Source of the DNA: DAISKN01 sp964553925
Lineage (GTDB): Bacteria; Acidobacteriota; Vicinamibacteria; Marinacidobacterales; SMYC01
NCBI GenBank assembly: GCA_964553925.1
Contig: CAZKNR010000560.1
Location: forward strand, 1 to 64,000
Direction of reading: 5' to 3'
DNA length: 64,000 nt
Shown here: positions 42,324 to 49,940 of the stretch, one piece after another
Numbering within the stretch: position 1 is the first letter of the stretch
Layout of the letters: each line of letters starts with the position of its first letter
Made by a program: the position numbers and the translations under genes
The notes under the pieces: model-generated
What the model was told of the DNA's origin: nothing
The model's input: only the letters and a program-made list of their open reading frames with translations
Database searches by the model: none

Positions 42324-42967
42324 GCCTGCGCCCCGTCCGCGTGGGCATCGTCGACAGCGGCATCAACGCTCGCGACCCGCAAGTTGTCGCGGTCGAGGGC
42401 GGCGTCGGGATCCGCTTCCGCGACGGTCGAGTCGAGCGCGACACTGCCTGGGAGGACCTCCTCGGGCACGGAACGGCTGTCGCCGCCACCATCCGGGGTC
42501 ATGCGCCGGCGGCGGCGCTTTTCTCGATTCGCGTCTTCCACCGCACGCTCGAAGCTCATTTCGAAGCGATCCTCGATGCCATCGACTGGGGGGTGGAAGA
42601 ACGTCTGGATCTGATGAACCTAAGCCTTGGCTGCACGAATCGCGAGAGGGACGAGACTTTCGACTCCGCCTGCGCGCGTGCGGCGGAACGCGGGATCGCA
42701 GTCGTGAGCGCCGCTGGACCGGAAGGCGGCCGTGCTTTTCTCGCTGTCGCCGCGGACTACGCGCTCGAAGGGGAGGCGATTCGCTTCGAAGGGGGGCTCT
42801 TCCACGCTTCCCCCTGGGCGCGGCAGCGCGGGGTCCTTCCCCGGGAAAAAAACTTCCACGGCACGAGCTTCGCGGTCGCGCACGTCACGGGAATCGCTGC
42901 TAGACTGTTCTCGGAAGGTGAGCGCTCGCTCCATGAGGCGCTTTCCCGCGTGGCGTCCGGACAATAA
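42320..42967 (+). CDS. Short S8 (subtilisin-like) peptidase lacking the oxyanion Asn
   Basis: A 215-residue subtilase, shorter than the usual catalytic domain of about 270. The triad is Asp (VRVGIVDSGIN), His (LLGHGTAVAATIRGHAP) and Ser (NFHGTSFAVAHVTGIAARL). The oxyanion-hole Asn, normally in AAGN, is replaced by Pro (VVSAAGPEGG). No signal peptide or propeptide is seen, so it should act in the cytoplasm. The GTG start overlaps the ABC transporter stop. This subgroup often stands beside modification and export genes, so a role in peptide maturation is plausible. Confidence 0.85.
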   Translation: MSLRPVRVGIVDSGINARDPQVVAVEGGVGIRFRDGRVERDTAWEDLLGHGTAVAATIRGHAPAAALFSIRVFHRTLEAHFEAILDAIDWGVEERLDLMNLSLGCTNRERDETFDSACARAAERGIAVVSAAGPEGGRAFLAVAADYALEGEAIRFEGGLFHASPWARQRGVLPREKNFHGTSFAVAHVTGIAARLFSEGERSLHEALSRVASGQ

Positions 42968-42975
42968 TAAGTGCG

Positions 42976-43569
42976 ATGAGTGTGGTGGGACCTATCCTCA
43001 TCCTGTCGGCCCTCGCGCTCGCGCAGCTTCCGCGCGCGGTCGCGCCCGCACCCGGTGTGTTTCTCGTGGCCAAGCCGAGCATCGACGGTGGACCCTTCCG
43101 GCAGAGCGTGGTTCTCCTCCTCGCTCACGGCGGCGAGGGAACGCTCGGCGTCATCGTCAACCGCGCCACCGGGATTCCGCTTTCGACAGTGCTTTCCGAG
43201 CTCGACGCCGGCGAGACGGGCGATCCCACCTTGAACTTCGGCGGCCCCGTGGCTCTCGACGGTCTGGTGTTCGTCTTCAAGAGCGACGATCCTCCGGAGG
43301 ACGTGAAGAGCGTGATGGGCGGCGTCTACTACAGCGGAGACCGGAAACTTCTCGAGACGCTCTTGAAGAAGAAGGAAGGCCGGGATCGGTTGAAGCTCTA
43401 CCTCGGCCACTCCGGCTGGTCGCCGGGCCAGCTCCAGGGCGAGATCCTTCGCGGGAGCTGGATTCTGGTTCCGGCCGACGCCTTCACCGTTTTCCAGAAA
43501 TCCCCCGAAGCGATCTGGCCCGAGCTCGCCCGGATCGGCGTTACCGTCGCTGGCGTCGACCGCGAGTGA
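42976..43569 (+). CDS. YqgE/AlgH-family (DUF179) protein with N-terminal signal-like segment
   Basis: A 197-residue protein with the DUF179 fold: APGVFLVAKPSIDGGPFRQS, VVLLLAHGGEGTLGVIVNRA, NFGGPVALDGLVFVFKS and LYLGHSGWSPGQLQGEILRG. The family is usually cytosolic and of unclear function. Here about 22 extra residues (MSVVGPILILSALALAQLPR) look like a signal peptide or membrane anchor, which is unusual. The stop overlaps the next gene start. Confidence 0.88.
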   Translation: MSVVGPILILSALALAQLPRAVAPAPGVFLVAKPSIDGGPFRQSVVLLLAHGGEGTLGVIVNRATGIPLSTVLSELDAGETGDPTLNFGGPVALDGLVFVFKSDDPPEDVKSVMGGVYYSGDRKLLETLLKKKEGRDRLKLYLGHSGWSPGQLQGEILRGSWILVPADAFTVFQKSPEAIWPELARIGVTVAGVDRE

Positions 43570-45485
43570 TGGTTCTGATTCTTGCCGGGCTCGTCCTCGC
43601 GAGTCCGGGCGCTTCCGAGCTCCACCGTCTGGACTTGCTGCCTCGATTCAAGGCGTCGGTGTTCGTCGGTTCGGTCTCGAGCTACGACCGCACCGGGGGA
43701 AACGACGACGGTTTTACCGGGACGTACTCCTTCGTCCGAAAGGACGAGCGCGGCCTGGTTCTCGCCGACTTGAAGGGCCCGGGTGTCGTGACGCGGATAT
43801 GGACGCCCACGCCCACGGACGATCCCCTGGAGCTCTATTTCGACGGCGAGACCGAGCCGCGTCTACGGCTGCCCTTTCGAGATCTCTTCAGCGGCGCGCG
43901 AGAGCCCTTTCTACGCCCCCTCGTGGGGTCGGCCCTCGGAGGCAACGTCTCCTACGTCCCCATTCCGTACGAGCGCTCGCTCACCATTCTCCTCCGCGCC
44001 GAGAAGCTGCAGTTCTACCAGATCAACTACGCGACCTATCCCGTGGGTTTTCCGCTGCCTTCGTTGGCGGAATCGCGGGAAGACCTCGAAAGAGCGCGGA
44101 CTCTTTGGAGCGCCGCGGGCTCCGGCGCCCCTTCGTTCGGGGCGGAAGCGACTTCGCGGAAGGTGACGAAACGTCTGGAGGCAGAGAAGACCTCGACGCT
44201 TTTCGAGATCGACGAGCCCGGGCGCATCGTGGGACTGAGGCTCGGACCGGCGTCCGCATTTGCCGGTAAAGCCCGCGCCGTCGTTCTTCGGATTTTCTGG
44301 GATGACGACGAGAAGCCCGGAGTCGAAGTCCCTGCGGGAGATTTTTTCGGTTATAGCTTCGGTGAGCCCGCGACCCGGTCTCTTCTTCTCGGCACGTCGG
44401 GGGGGACGAACTACGTCTACTTTCCCATGCCCTTCGACAAGAGGGCGCGGGTGGAGCTCACTTCCCAAGCCGCCTCCGGCGGCGCCATCGAAGTCGAGGC
44501 GGAGTTGCTCTTCGCCAAAGTCCCTCGCGACGAGAGCGAAGGGAAGTTCTACGCCCTATGGCGCCGCGAGAACCCCACGACGAAGGGGAAGCCCTTCACC
44601 TTCATCTCCACCCGCGGGCGCGGTCACGTGGTGGCGGCGATCCTCCAGGCTCAGGGCCCCGAGCCGGGGCACACGTCGTTCTTCGAGGGAGACGACGTCG
44701 CCATCCTCGACGGAAAGCTCGCGATTCACGGAACCGGCTCCGAGGACTTCTTCAACGGCGGCTGGTACGACGTCGCCGATCGTTGGGAGCGCCGGCAGTC
44801 GCTTCCGATAACCGGTTGTCTCGACTACAAGAAGCATCTGGGGCGAACCGGAGCCTACCGCCTGTTTCTCACCGACGCCCTCGCCTATCGCGAAAGTATC
44901 GACCTCACGATCGAGCACGCTCCGACGGGAAACGACCTTCTGACCGACTACACTTCCGTAACTTTTCTCTATTCCGCCGCGCGGCCAGATGCCCTCGCTC
45001 CCTTGCCACCGATCGCGGAGCGCCGCGTCGTCGACTTCGATCGGGTGGTGTTCTCGCCCGGGTGGAACGTGCCCATCCATGCCTTCTCGCTGCAGAGCGC
45101 GACGCTCTCGAAGCGCGTCGAAGAGATCGGTGGAGAATCGGTGCGCATGCTCTCGCTGAAGGCTACGGGAGACGACATCTTCGGACCCCACCACGTGGCC
45201 TTCGAGCTCGAAGCCCCCGAAGCAGGCCGCTACCGGGTGTTCGTCGAAGCCATGACCGGCCCGTCGCAGGGAAAGCTGCGGCTCTTCCGCAACGAGGAGC
45301 CGCTTGGAGAAGCCGTGGATCTCTACACGGCCGTGAGAGCCAAGAGCGCCCCGCTTCTTCTTGGCGTCGCCGATCTCGAAGCGGACAGGAACATTTTGTT
45401 CTTCCGGTCCGCCGGCAAGAACGCGGCCTCCGAGGGAATCGACATCGACCTCGTCACCATCGTCCTCAAGCGTGAGAAGCCCTAG
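43569..45485 (+). CDS. DUF2961 secreted protein (putative glycan-active)
   Basis: A 638-residue protein with a signal-like start (MVLILAGLVLASPGASE). The DUF2961 core is LHRLDLLPRFKASVFVGSVS, then GPGVVTRIWTPTPTD, AIHGTGSEDFFNGGWYDVAD and RTGAYRLFLTDALAYRESID. DUF2961 proteins include difructose-anhydride synthases/alpha-fructofuranosidase-type glycosidases, and GSEDFF carries catalytic-type acids. The C-terminal 150 residues look like a carbohydrate-binding domain (VAFELEAPEAGRYRVFVEAM). The long ORF extends upstream to 42732 in another gene's shadow; ATG 43569 is the true start. Confidence 0.9.
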   Translation: MVLILAGLVLASPGASELHRLDLLPRFKASVFVGSVSSYDRTGGNDDGFTGTYSFVRKDERGLVLADLKGPGVVTRIWTPTPTDDPLELYFDGETEPRLRLPFRDLFSGAREPFLRPLVGSALGGNVSYVPIPYERSLTILLRAEKLQFYQINYATYPVGFPLPSLAESREDLERARTLWSAAGSGAPSFGAEATSRKVTKRLEAEKTSTLFEIDEPGRIVGLRLGPASAFAGKARAVVLRIFWDDDEKPGVEVPAGDFFGYSFGEPATRSLLLGTSGGTNYVYFPMPFDKRARVELTSQAASGGAIEVEAELLFAKVPRDESEGKFYALWRRENPTTKGKPFTFISTRGRGHVVAAILQAQGPEPGHTSFFEGDDVAILDGKLAIHGTGSEDFFNGGWYDVADRWERRQSLPITGCLDYKKHLGRTGAYRLFLTDALAYRESIDLTIEHAPTGNDLLTDYTSVTFLYSAARPDALAPLPPIAERRVVDFDRVVFSPGWNVPIHAFSLQSATLSKRVEEIGGESVRMLSLKATGDDIFGPHHVAFELEAPEAGRYRVFVEAMTGPSQGKLRLFRNEEPLGEAVDLYTAVRAKSAPLLLGVADLEADRNILFFRSAGKNAASEGIDIDLVTIVLKREKP

Positions 45486-45521
45486 CCTAGCCGAGATCCA
45501 GAGGCATTGAAACGGCAGGTT

Positions 45522-45969
45522 TCACGTCTTCTCCGGTAGACGCGCGAGGAAGCGCGCAACCGAGAGGACGCTCACGCCCTCGAGCTCCATCGAAAGGACG
45601 AGTTCCTCGTCTCTTTTGATGTCGTCATCACGACTTACCAGGCAGGACGCGCCTCCAGTGAGCGCGGTCTCGAGAACGATGTCGTCACGCGGGTCTCGGC
45701 AAATGTGAATGTTTCCGTGCGTCGTGACCGACTCCGATCTTTCGAGCAAGAGAGCAACGAACGAACTGGGCGACGTCATCGGGTGCGAGCCTGTACTTCC
45801 GAACCAGACGTGGCCGAGACAGCACTTCGACGAGCTCGTTCACCAGGGGCTGACTTAGAATCGGAACAAAGCGACCGTTCCGGAAAGCCTCCAGAACGAG
45901 GGCCGGATATCCCTTCGGGTTCAGCAACGCGGATACCCAAACGTTTGTGTCAACGACGGCGCGAAGCAT
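45522..45969 (-). pseudogene. PIN-domain toxin disrupted by a 4-bp duplication
   Basis: The N-half reads MLRAVVDTNVWVSALLNPKG with the first PIN aspartate, then LSQPLVNELVEVLSRPRLVR. The C-half in another frame reads HICRDPRDDIVLETALTGGA, then SCLVSRDDDIKRD with the later acids. A tandem CGAACGAA at 45758-45765 (plus strand) marks the junction; removing one CGAA restores a single frame (DDVAQFVALLLERSE). PIN proteins are toxin RNases. The cognate RHH antitoxin is intact upstream, overlapping by 20 bases. Confidence 0.9.
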
Positions 45970-46237
45970 GCTTCCTGGAGCTTCGCACTTCGGCGGATGC
46001 GGCGCTCACGTCCCGTTCCGTTTCTGGGGCCGGAAACGACCCAGCGCGCTCTCGAACCTGAGCTACCAGGCTGTCGAGGCGCTCTTCCCACGCGGGCAGC
46101 CCGTTCTTTTGATAGGCCTCGGTGAATATCGACAGAGCTCTTCGCACGAGCTCCGTGAAGCTCAGGCCCTCTTCCACGGCAATGTGCTTGAGCGCCCGCA
46201 GTTCCTCCTCGTCCAGGTAGACGTTCGTCCGTTTCAT
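45950..46237 (-). CDS. Ribbon-helix-helix antitoxin of the PIN module
   Basis: A 95-residue CopG/RHH protein: MKRTNVYLDEEELRALKHIA, then VEEGLSFTELVRRALSIFTE. The strand NVYLD binds DNA in the family; the C-terminal tail binds the PIN toxin. ATG at 46237 lies seven bases after a TATGAT box, so a leaderless mRNA is predicted. The ORF is open further upstream through the promoter. The toxin is frameshifted, so this antitoxin may be a survivor of an inactive module. Confidence 0.9.
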   Translation of the reverse strand: MKRTNVYLDEEELRALKHIAVEEGLSFTELVRRALSIFTEAYQKNGLPAWEERLDSLVAQVRERAGSFPAPETERDVSAASAEVRSSRKHASRRR

Positions 46238-46244
46238 ATTTAAC

Positions 46245-46273
46245 ATCATAACACCATGATGGCACACTGCCAA
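46245..46273 (-). promoter_or_regulatory. Promoter of the RHH/PIN module
   Basis: On the minus strand TTGGCA (46268-46273) and TATGAT (46245-46250) are separated by exactly 17 bases. The predicted transcription start is at or next to the ATG at 46237. TGCCATCATGGTG in the spacer is partly symmetrical and may be the RHH operator. Confidence 0.75.
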
Positions 46274-46285
46274 TAGTGGTACGCA

Positions 46286-46492
46286 TTACCGCTCGGGGAG
46301 CTCGGCCCACCCGGGAAACGGATCCCGCCCGAGCTTCCAGCCCGTCGCCGATTCCGGGTCGGGCACCACGCGCACGTTCGTGCGGGAGCGGAGAACGCGC
46401 AGGAGCTCGTCGTAAGGTCGCTTGTGCAGAGGAGGCTTCGAGAAATCCGGTACGGGAAACTGGGGATTCCGCTGCGACCTCATCGCGCACAA
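46286..46492 (-). CDS. Unassigned short ORF
   Basis: A 68-codon frame: FSKPPLHKRPYDELLRVLRS, then RTNVRVVPDPESATGWKLGR and DPFPGWAELPER. The composition is protein-like, but I recognise no family. It lies in the decay zone and partly overlaps a serine-hydrolase fragment on the other strand, so it may itself be the tail of a lost gene. Confidence 0.3.
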   Translation of the reverse strand: MCAMRSQRNPQFPVPDFSKPPLHKRPYDELLRVLRSRTNVRVVPDPESATGWKLGRDPFPGWAELPER

Positions 46493-46619
46493 ACTGAAAG
46501 GCTACGGCGTAGCGATCATGACGAACGGCGACAACGGCAGCATCGTAGTTCGCGAGCTCAGGGACCGAGTTGCGCGGGCCTACGACTGGGACTCGCTCGA
46601 CAAGCCCATTCCGCGCTGA
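46453..46619 (+). pseudogene. C-terminal fragment of a class C beta-lactamase-type serine hydrolase
   Basis: The frame reads NWGFRCDLIAHKLKGYGVAI, then MTNGDNGSIVVRELRDRVAR and AYDWDSLDKPIPR with a stop. This is the C-terminal end of beta-lactamase/PBP4b-like serine hydrolases, where N-W-G-F and M-T-N-x-D-x-G are common. The SxxK and YxN regions are missing. It abuts a kinase fragment on the opposite strand. Confidence 0.8.
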
Positions 46620-46623
46620 AGGT

Positions 46624-46851
46624 TTAGTCGCTCCCGCTCAGGGATGGTTCAGACGGGAGGCGGCGTGGGGCTTCCCGGACGAAGCGGTCGACGGCCGAGC
46701 GATCGCGGGTCAAACGCTCGGCGACGAGCTTGACCGCCACCTCACGGCCGAGCCGGGTGTCGCGCGCGCGATAGACCTGGCCCATGCCGTCCGCGCCGAG
46801 CGCAGCCAGGATCTCGTACGGCCCGAGCTTCTCGCCGGCGGTCAAGATCAT
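46624..46851 (-). pseudogene. N-terminal fragment of a Pkn-type Ser/Thr protein kinase
   Basis: The frame starts MILTAGEKLGPYEILAALGA, then DGMGQVYRARDTRLGREVAV and KLVAERLTRDRSAVDRFVRE. It is the N-lobe of bacterial Hanks kinases: a P-loop variant GADGMGQVY and the ATP-binding Lys in VAVK. It is cut after the helix with the family E-A-like end and continues with unrelated codons to a stop. No catalytic loop. It lies 10 bases upstream of the rhodanese gene. Confidence 0.85.
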
Positions 46852-46860
46852 ATTCGCGAA

Positions 46861-47721
46861 TCACTTCTTGGGGTTCGCCACCGGAAGCTCCTGATTTCGG
46901 CTCCAGTCCTCCCACGACCCGAGGTAGAGCCTCAAGTCGTCGTAGCCCATCAGATAGAGAACGAAGAGCTCGTGGGCTGCCCTGCCTCCCCCCTGACAGT
47001 ATGTGATGATTCCTTCCTTCGGCTCGAGACCGTGGGCCTGGAAGAGAGCGGCGAGTTCGGAAGCGGGCTTGAAGGTTTTGGTCGCGGCGTCGAGCGTGTC
47101 CTCCCAGTAGAGGGGAGTGGACGTCGGCACTGCGCCACCGCGGGGATTCCCGCGGAGGTCCGTCCCCGCGATCTCCTCCTCGGTGCGGGTGTCGACGATG
47201 CGAAGCCCCTCCTTACCCATGGCGGCGGCGACGTCCTCTGCGGTCACGATCCAGCTCCGGTCCTCCTTTACTGCGATCTCGCCGTTTGGATATGCGGGCA
47301 GGTCGTTGGTGGTGCGCCGTCCCTCCTTCGTCCACTTCGGATAGCCGCCGTTCACGACGGCGGCGTTCTGGTGGCCCAGCATCTGGAGGAGCACCCATGG
47401 TCTGGTTCCATTGACCCCTCCCCGATCGTCGTAGAACACGACGCGGGTGCCGCTCGAGATTCCGAGCGCCTCGAGCTTCCCGACGAACAGACCGAGGTCG
47501 GGAAGATAGGTGGGCGGGCGGTTCTTGTCGCGCGACGCCTCGATATCGAGCCAGACCGCGCCGGGAATGTGACCCTCGTCATAGCCCTTAGAGCGGGTGT
47601 CGACGATGCGGACGGCCGGGTCGTCGAGATGGGCTTCGAGCCAATCGGTCTCGACGAGAACCTCGGGCCGGGCGTATTGCATGGGTGCTGTGAGTGTCAG
47701 AAAAAGTGCGATGGCGATCAT
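46861..47721 (-). CDS. Exported two-domain rhodanese (thiosulfate/3-mercaptopyruvate sulfurtransferase)
   Basis: A 286-residue protein with a signal-like N-terminus (MIAIALFLTLTAPMQYA). Rhodanese domain 1 has VRIVDTRSKGYDEGHIPGAV and VVFYDDRGGVNGTR, where Asp replaces the Cys, so it is non-catalytic as is normal. Domain 2 has LRIVDTRTEEEIAGTD and the active Cys in IITYCQGGGRAAHELFVLYL. It transfers sulfur to thiols or cyanide in the periplasm. ATG at 47721 has GAGGAG upstream; the frame extends to 47847 without support. Confidence 0.93.
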   Translation of the reverse strand: MIAIALFLTLTAPMQYARPEVLVETDWLEAHLDDPAVRIVDTRSKGYDEGHIPGAVWLDIEASRDKNRPPTYLPDLGLFVGKLEALGISSGTRVVFYDDRGGVNGTRPWVLLQMLGHQNAAVVNGGYPKWTKEGRRTTNDLPAYPNGEIAVKEDRSWIVTAEDVAAAMGKEGLRIVDTRTEEEIAGTDLRGNPRGGAVPTSTPLYWEDTLDAATKTFKPASELAALFQAHGLEPKEGIITYCQGGGRAAHELFVLYLMGYDDLRLYLGSWEDWSRNQELPVANPKK

Positions 47722-47845
47722 TTCGTCTCCTCGAGGTCTCTGTCGCTCCGCAACCTTTCCACGAGCGGGCGCCGTTTGCAACGCATCGGTAGGGCCGGTC
47801 GACCCGATCGTGGAATTGCGCTGCAGATGACGGTTACACTGGGGC

Positions 47846-48838
47846 ATGCCGACGCGTCGGTCGTTTCTCGCCCGGGGCGCGGCGCTGGTGGCGGCACCCT
47901 GGCAAGAGCCGCCCGTCCGCTATCCCGATCCGCGCGTCAAGGTCCTCGATCCCCGGTTCGCGCGCTACCGCATCGGAAACACGCCGCTTCAGCGTCTTCA
48001 CACGGGAACGCTCTGGGCGGAAGGTCCGGCCTGGAACGCCGTCGGCCGCTATCTCGTCTGGAGCGACATCCCGAACGACGTGCAGCTTCGCTTTCTCGAG
48101 GAGGACGGGCACGTCAGCACGTTTCGCCATCCTTCGGGAAACAGCAACGGGAACACTTTCGATTTCCAAGGACGGCAGATTTCCTGCGAGCACGGGAGCC
48201 GGCGTGTGGTGCGCTACGAGCTCGACGGCACGCGGACCGTCGTCGCCGATCGATGGGGCGGTAAACCGCTCAACGCTCCCAACGACGTCGTCGTCCATCC
48301 CGCAGACGGCGCGATCTGGTTCACCGATCCAGGCTATGGGAGCATGGGGCACTACGAGGGCGCCAAAGGAGAGCTCGAGCTCAAAGAGGCGGTCTATCGC
48401 ATCGATGCCGTCACCGGCGCGATGGACGTCGTGACTGACGAACTCGTGAAGCCGAACGGGATTTGCTTCTCGCCGGACTACGAGAAGCTCTACGTCGCCG
48501 ACACGGGCGTCTCGACGAGAAACATCAAAGTCTGGGACGTCGTGGAAGGGAGAAAGCTCGCGGGCGGACGGGAGTTCGTCTCGATGGCCCCCGGCGCCGC
48601 CGACGGCATCCGCGCTGACGAAGACGGCAACCTCTGGGCGAGCGCCGGCTGGGCGGGGCCGGACTTCGACGGGGTGCACGTTTTCGCGCCCGACGGCGCC
48701 CGCATCGGCCAGATCCTCCTTCCCGAGATCTGCTCCAACCTGTGCTTCGGAGGAACGAAGAGAAACCGGCTCTTCATGACGGCGAGCCAGTCGCTCTACG
48801 CCCTCTACGTGGAAACGCGCGGCGCTCACATCACCTGA
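47846..48838 (+). CDS. Tat-exported SMP-30/gluconolactonase-like protein
   Basis: A 330-residue six-bladed beta-propeller. The twin-arginine start is MPTRRSFLARGAALVAAPWQ. The propeller shows LWAEGPAWNAVGRYLVWSDI (Glu), GNTFDFQGRQISCEHGSRRV, KPLNAPNDVVVHPADGAIWF (Asn-Asp), KPNGICFSPDYEKLYVADTG and the metal-type DGIRADEDGNLWAS. These are the gluconolactonase/SMP-30 metal-site regions; the family opens sugar lactones. It is divergent from the rhodanese gene (124 bases). Confidence 0.92.
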   Translation: MPTRRSFLARGAALVAAPWQEPPVRYPDPRVKVLDPRFARYRIGNTPLQRLHTGTLWAEGPAWNAVGRYLVWSDIPNDVQLRFLEEDGHVSTFRHPSGNSNGNTFDFQGRQISCEHGSRRVVRYELDGTRTVVADRWGGKPLNAPNDVVVHPADGAIWFTDPGYGSMGHYEGAKGELELKEAVYRIDAVTGAMDVVTDELVKPNGICFSPDYEKLYVADTGVSTRNIKVWDVVEGRKLAGGREFVSMAPGAADGIRADEDGNLWASAGWAGPDFDGVHVFAPDGARIGQILLPEICSNLCFGGTKRNRLFMTASQSLYALYVETRGAHIT

Positions 48839-48861
48839 GCCGACCTGAGTCGATGCCCGCT

Positions 48862-48915
48862 TCACTCCGAGCGGAGGGTCTCGACGGGGTCGATCGCAGC
48901 CGCGGCGCGCGAGGC
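48862..48915 (-). pseudogene. C-terminal remnant of a MacB/FtsX-like ABC permease
   Basis: The last 17 codons read ASRAAAAIDPVETLRSE and then a stop, the very conserved end of FtsX/ADOP-type permeases (A-x-R-A-A-x-x-D-P-x-x-x-L-R-x-E). Everything upstream is replaced by a response-regulator fragment in another frame. Confidence 0.75.
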
Positions 48916-49066
48916 GGTACCCGGCCTTTCTCACCGTCAGGATATGGCGGGGACGGGAGAGGTCGGCTTCGAGCTTTCGTCGAAGCTCGGCGATGTGGGT
49001 GTCGACGGTGCGGCTGACCACCGACTCCGCCTATCCCCAGACGCCGCGCAATAGTCTAAGAGGCGG
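48912..49066 (-). pseudogene. C-terminal remnant of an OmpR-family response regulator with internal stop
   Basis: The frame reads LLRGVWG, a TAG stop (49028-49030 region), then AESVVSRTVDTHIAELRRKL, then EADLSRPRHILTVRKAGYRL. This is the recognition helix and wing of an OmpR winged helix (R-T-V-D-x-H-I, V-R-x-x-G-Y-R). The stop sits where W-G-Y is usual, so a TAT/TAC to TAG change is likely. The receiver domain is absent. Confidence 0.85.
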
Positions 49067-49224
49067 CAACCGTATATTCACTCTGCAGGAGGCCGCTCGC
49101 GTACTGCCGCGTCCCGACGTGCCTGAGGACGATGTCGCGCCGTATGGCGCCAAAGAGGGGGATCCCGGCACCGATGAGCACGGGAACCCGCGTGATAATA
49201 AGGCGTTGAATGAGCCCGGCCACA
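49056..49224 (-). pseudogene. C-terminal remnant of a DHFR/RibD_C-like reductase
   Basis: The frame reads AGLIQRLIITRVPVLIGAGI, then PLFGAIRRDIVLRHVGTRQY and ASGLLQSEYTVAAS with a stop. This is the C-terminal part of dihydrofolate reductase family (RibD C-terminal) proteins. The N-terminal half with the NADP site is gone. Confidence 0.85.
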
Positions 49225-49487
49225 GAGGGTGGCAGCCATGCCTATTGCAAATTGAAATTAGGACGTAGGGCAATCGCCCCACCATCCGCACACCAGCCGG
49301 CAACAATTGCCCTCCGTAACATCCACCGTTGTGCTGGGATGCCATCGCCTCGCTCATTGGATAAGGCCTATCTCAGTAATCAGTAAGGCACGTAGATTGC
49401 ATTCTGTTGGCGAACTCTGGTCCAAGCGGAGCATTCAAAGCGACAAAGAGCGTGCCAGGCAATGGCACCAAAAAAGGAAGGTTGAGG
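49225..49487. repeat. Intergenic stretch with a 12-base inverted repeat
   Basis: No gene is seen. ACGTAGGGCAAT (49263-49274) and ATTGCCCTCCGT (49306-49317) form an inverted pair with one mismatch around a 31-base loop. It could be a transcript hairpin or the edge of a small mobile element. The base composition here is less GC-rich than the surroundings. Confidence 0.4.
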
Positions 49488-49940
49488 ATGAAAATTCTAA
49501 ACTCGTTCTTGGTTACGTTTGCCGTGCTCGCTTTCAGCGGCTGTGGTGGGGACAGCAATTCACTCACTTCACCGGATCGGTCTAGTATCCCGCAGGTCGC
49601 TGGAAACTACAGCGGTACACTAACGGCTGCCCTTCCGGAGCTTGGAGAACGAATGGACTGCCCGGCATCCACTGTCGTCACCCAAACTGGCAGCGTCGTC
49701 AGCGTTGCGGCTCTCACGTTGAGCGGAGAGTGTGGCAGCATGAGCATCCCAATGGGCCAAGCGACCATCGACAGCAACGGATCCTTCCCGAATGAGAGCG
49801 GCACGTATACGGAACCGAGTTGCGGGACTTATAGCTACACACTTAGTGGTGGTTTCTTCGGTCGAGAACTTCGTTTCTCGGTCGTTATGACATCCTCCAC
49901 ATGCTTGAACATCAACGCAAACGGAACGCTGTCTCGCTAA
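49488..49940 (+). CDS. Small lipoprotein of unknown function
   Basis: A 150-residue protein with a lipoprotein signal (MKILNSFLVTFAVLAFSGCG; lipobox LAFSGC). The mature part is rich in Ser, Thr and Gly, with regular strands (GNYSGTLTAALPELGE, STVVTQTGSVVSVAALTLSG, SYTLSGGFFG) and four Cys residues. It resembles small beta-rich lipoproteins seen in Acidobacteria. The ATG has GAGG close upstream. Its DNA is lower in GC than most of the window, suggesting a foreign or fast-changing gene. Confidence 0.75.
   Translation: MKILNSFLVTFAVLAFSGCGGDSNSLTSPDRSSIPQVAGNYSGTLTAALPELGERMDCPASTVVTQTGSVVSVAALTLSGECGSMSIPMGQATIDSNGSFPNESGTYTEPSCGTYSYTLSGGFFGRELRFSVVMTSSTCLNINANGTLSR

Noticed and set aside
42732..43568. 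N-terminal extension of the DUF2961 ORF
   Set aside because: It runs out of frame through the S8 peptidase and AlgH genes and is Arg-rich noise; the signal-bearing ATG at 43569 is better.
47834..49021. 395-codon minus-strand ORF
   Set aside because: Only its first 40 codons (response-regulator tail) are real-looking; the rest is antisense to the SMP-30 gene.
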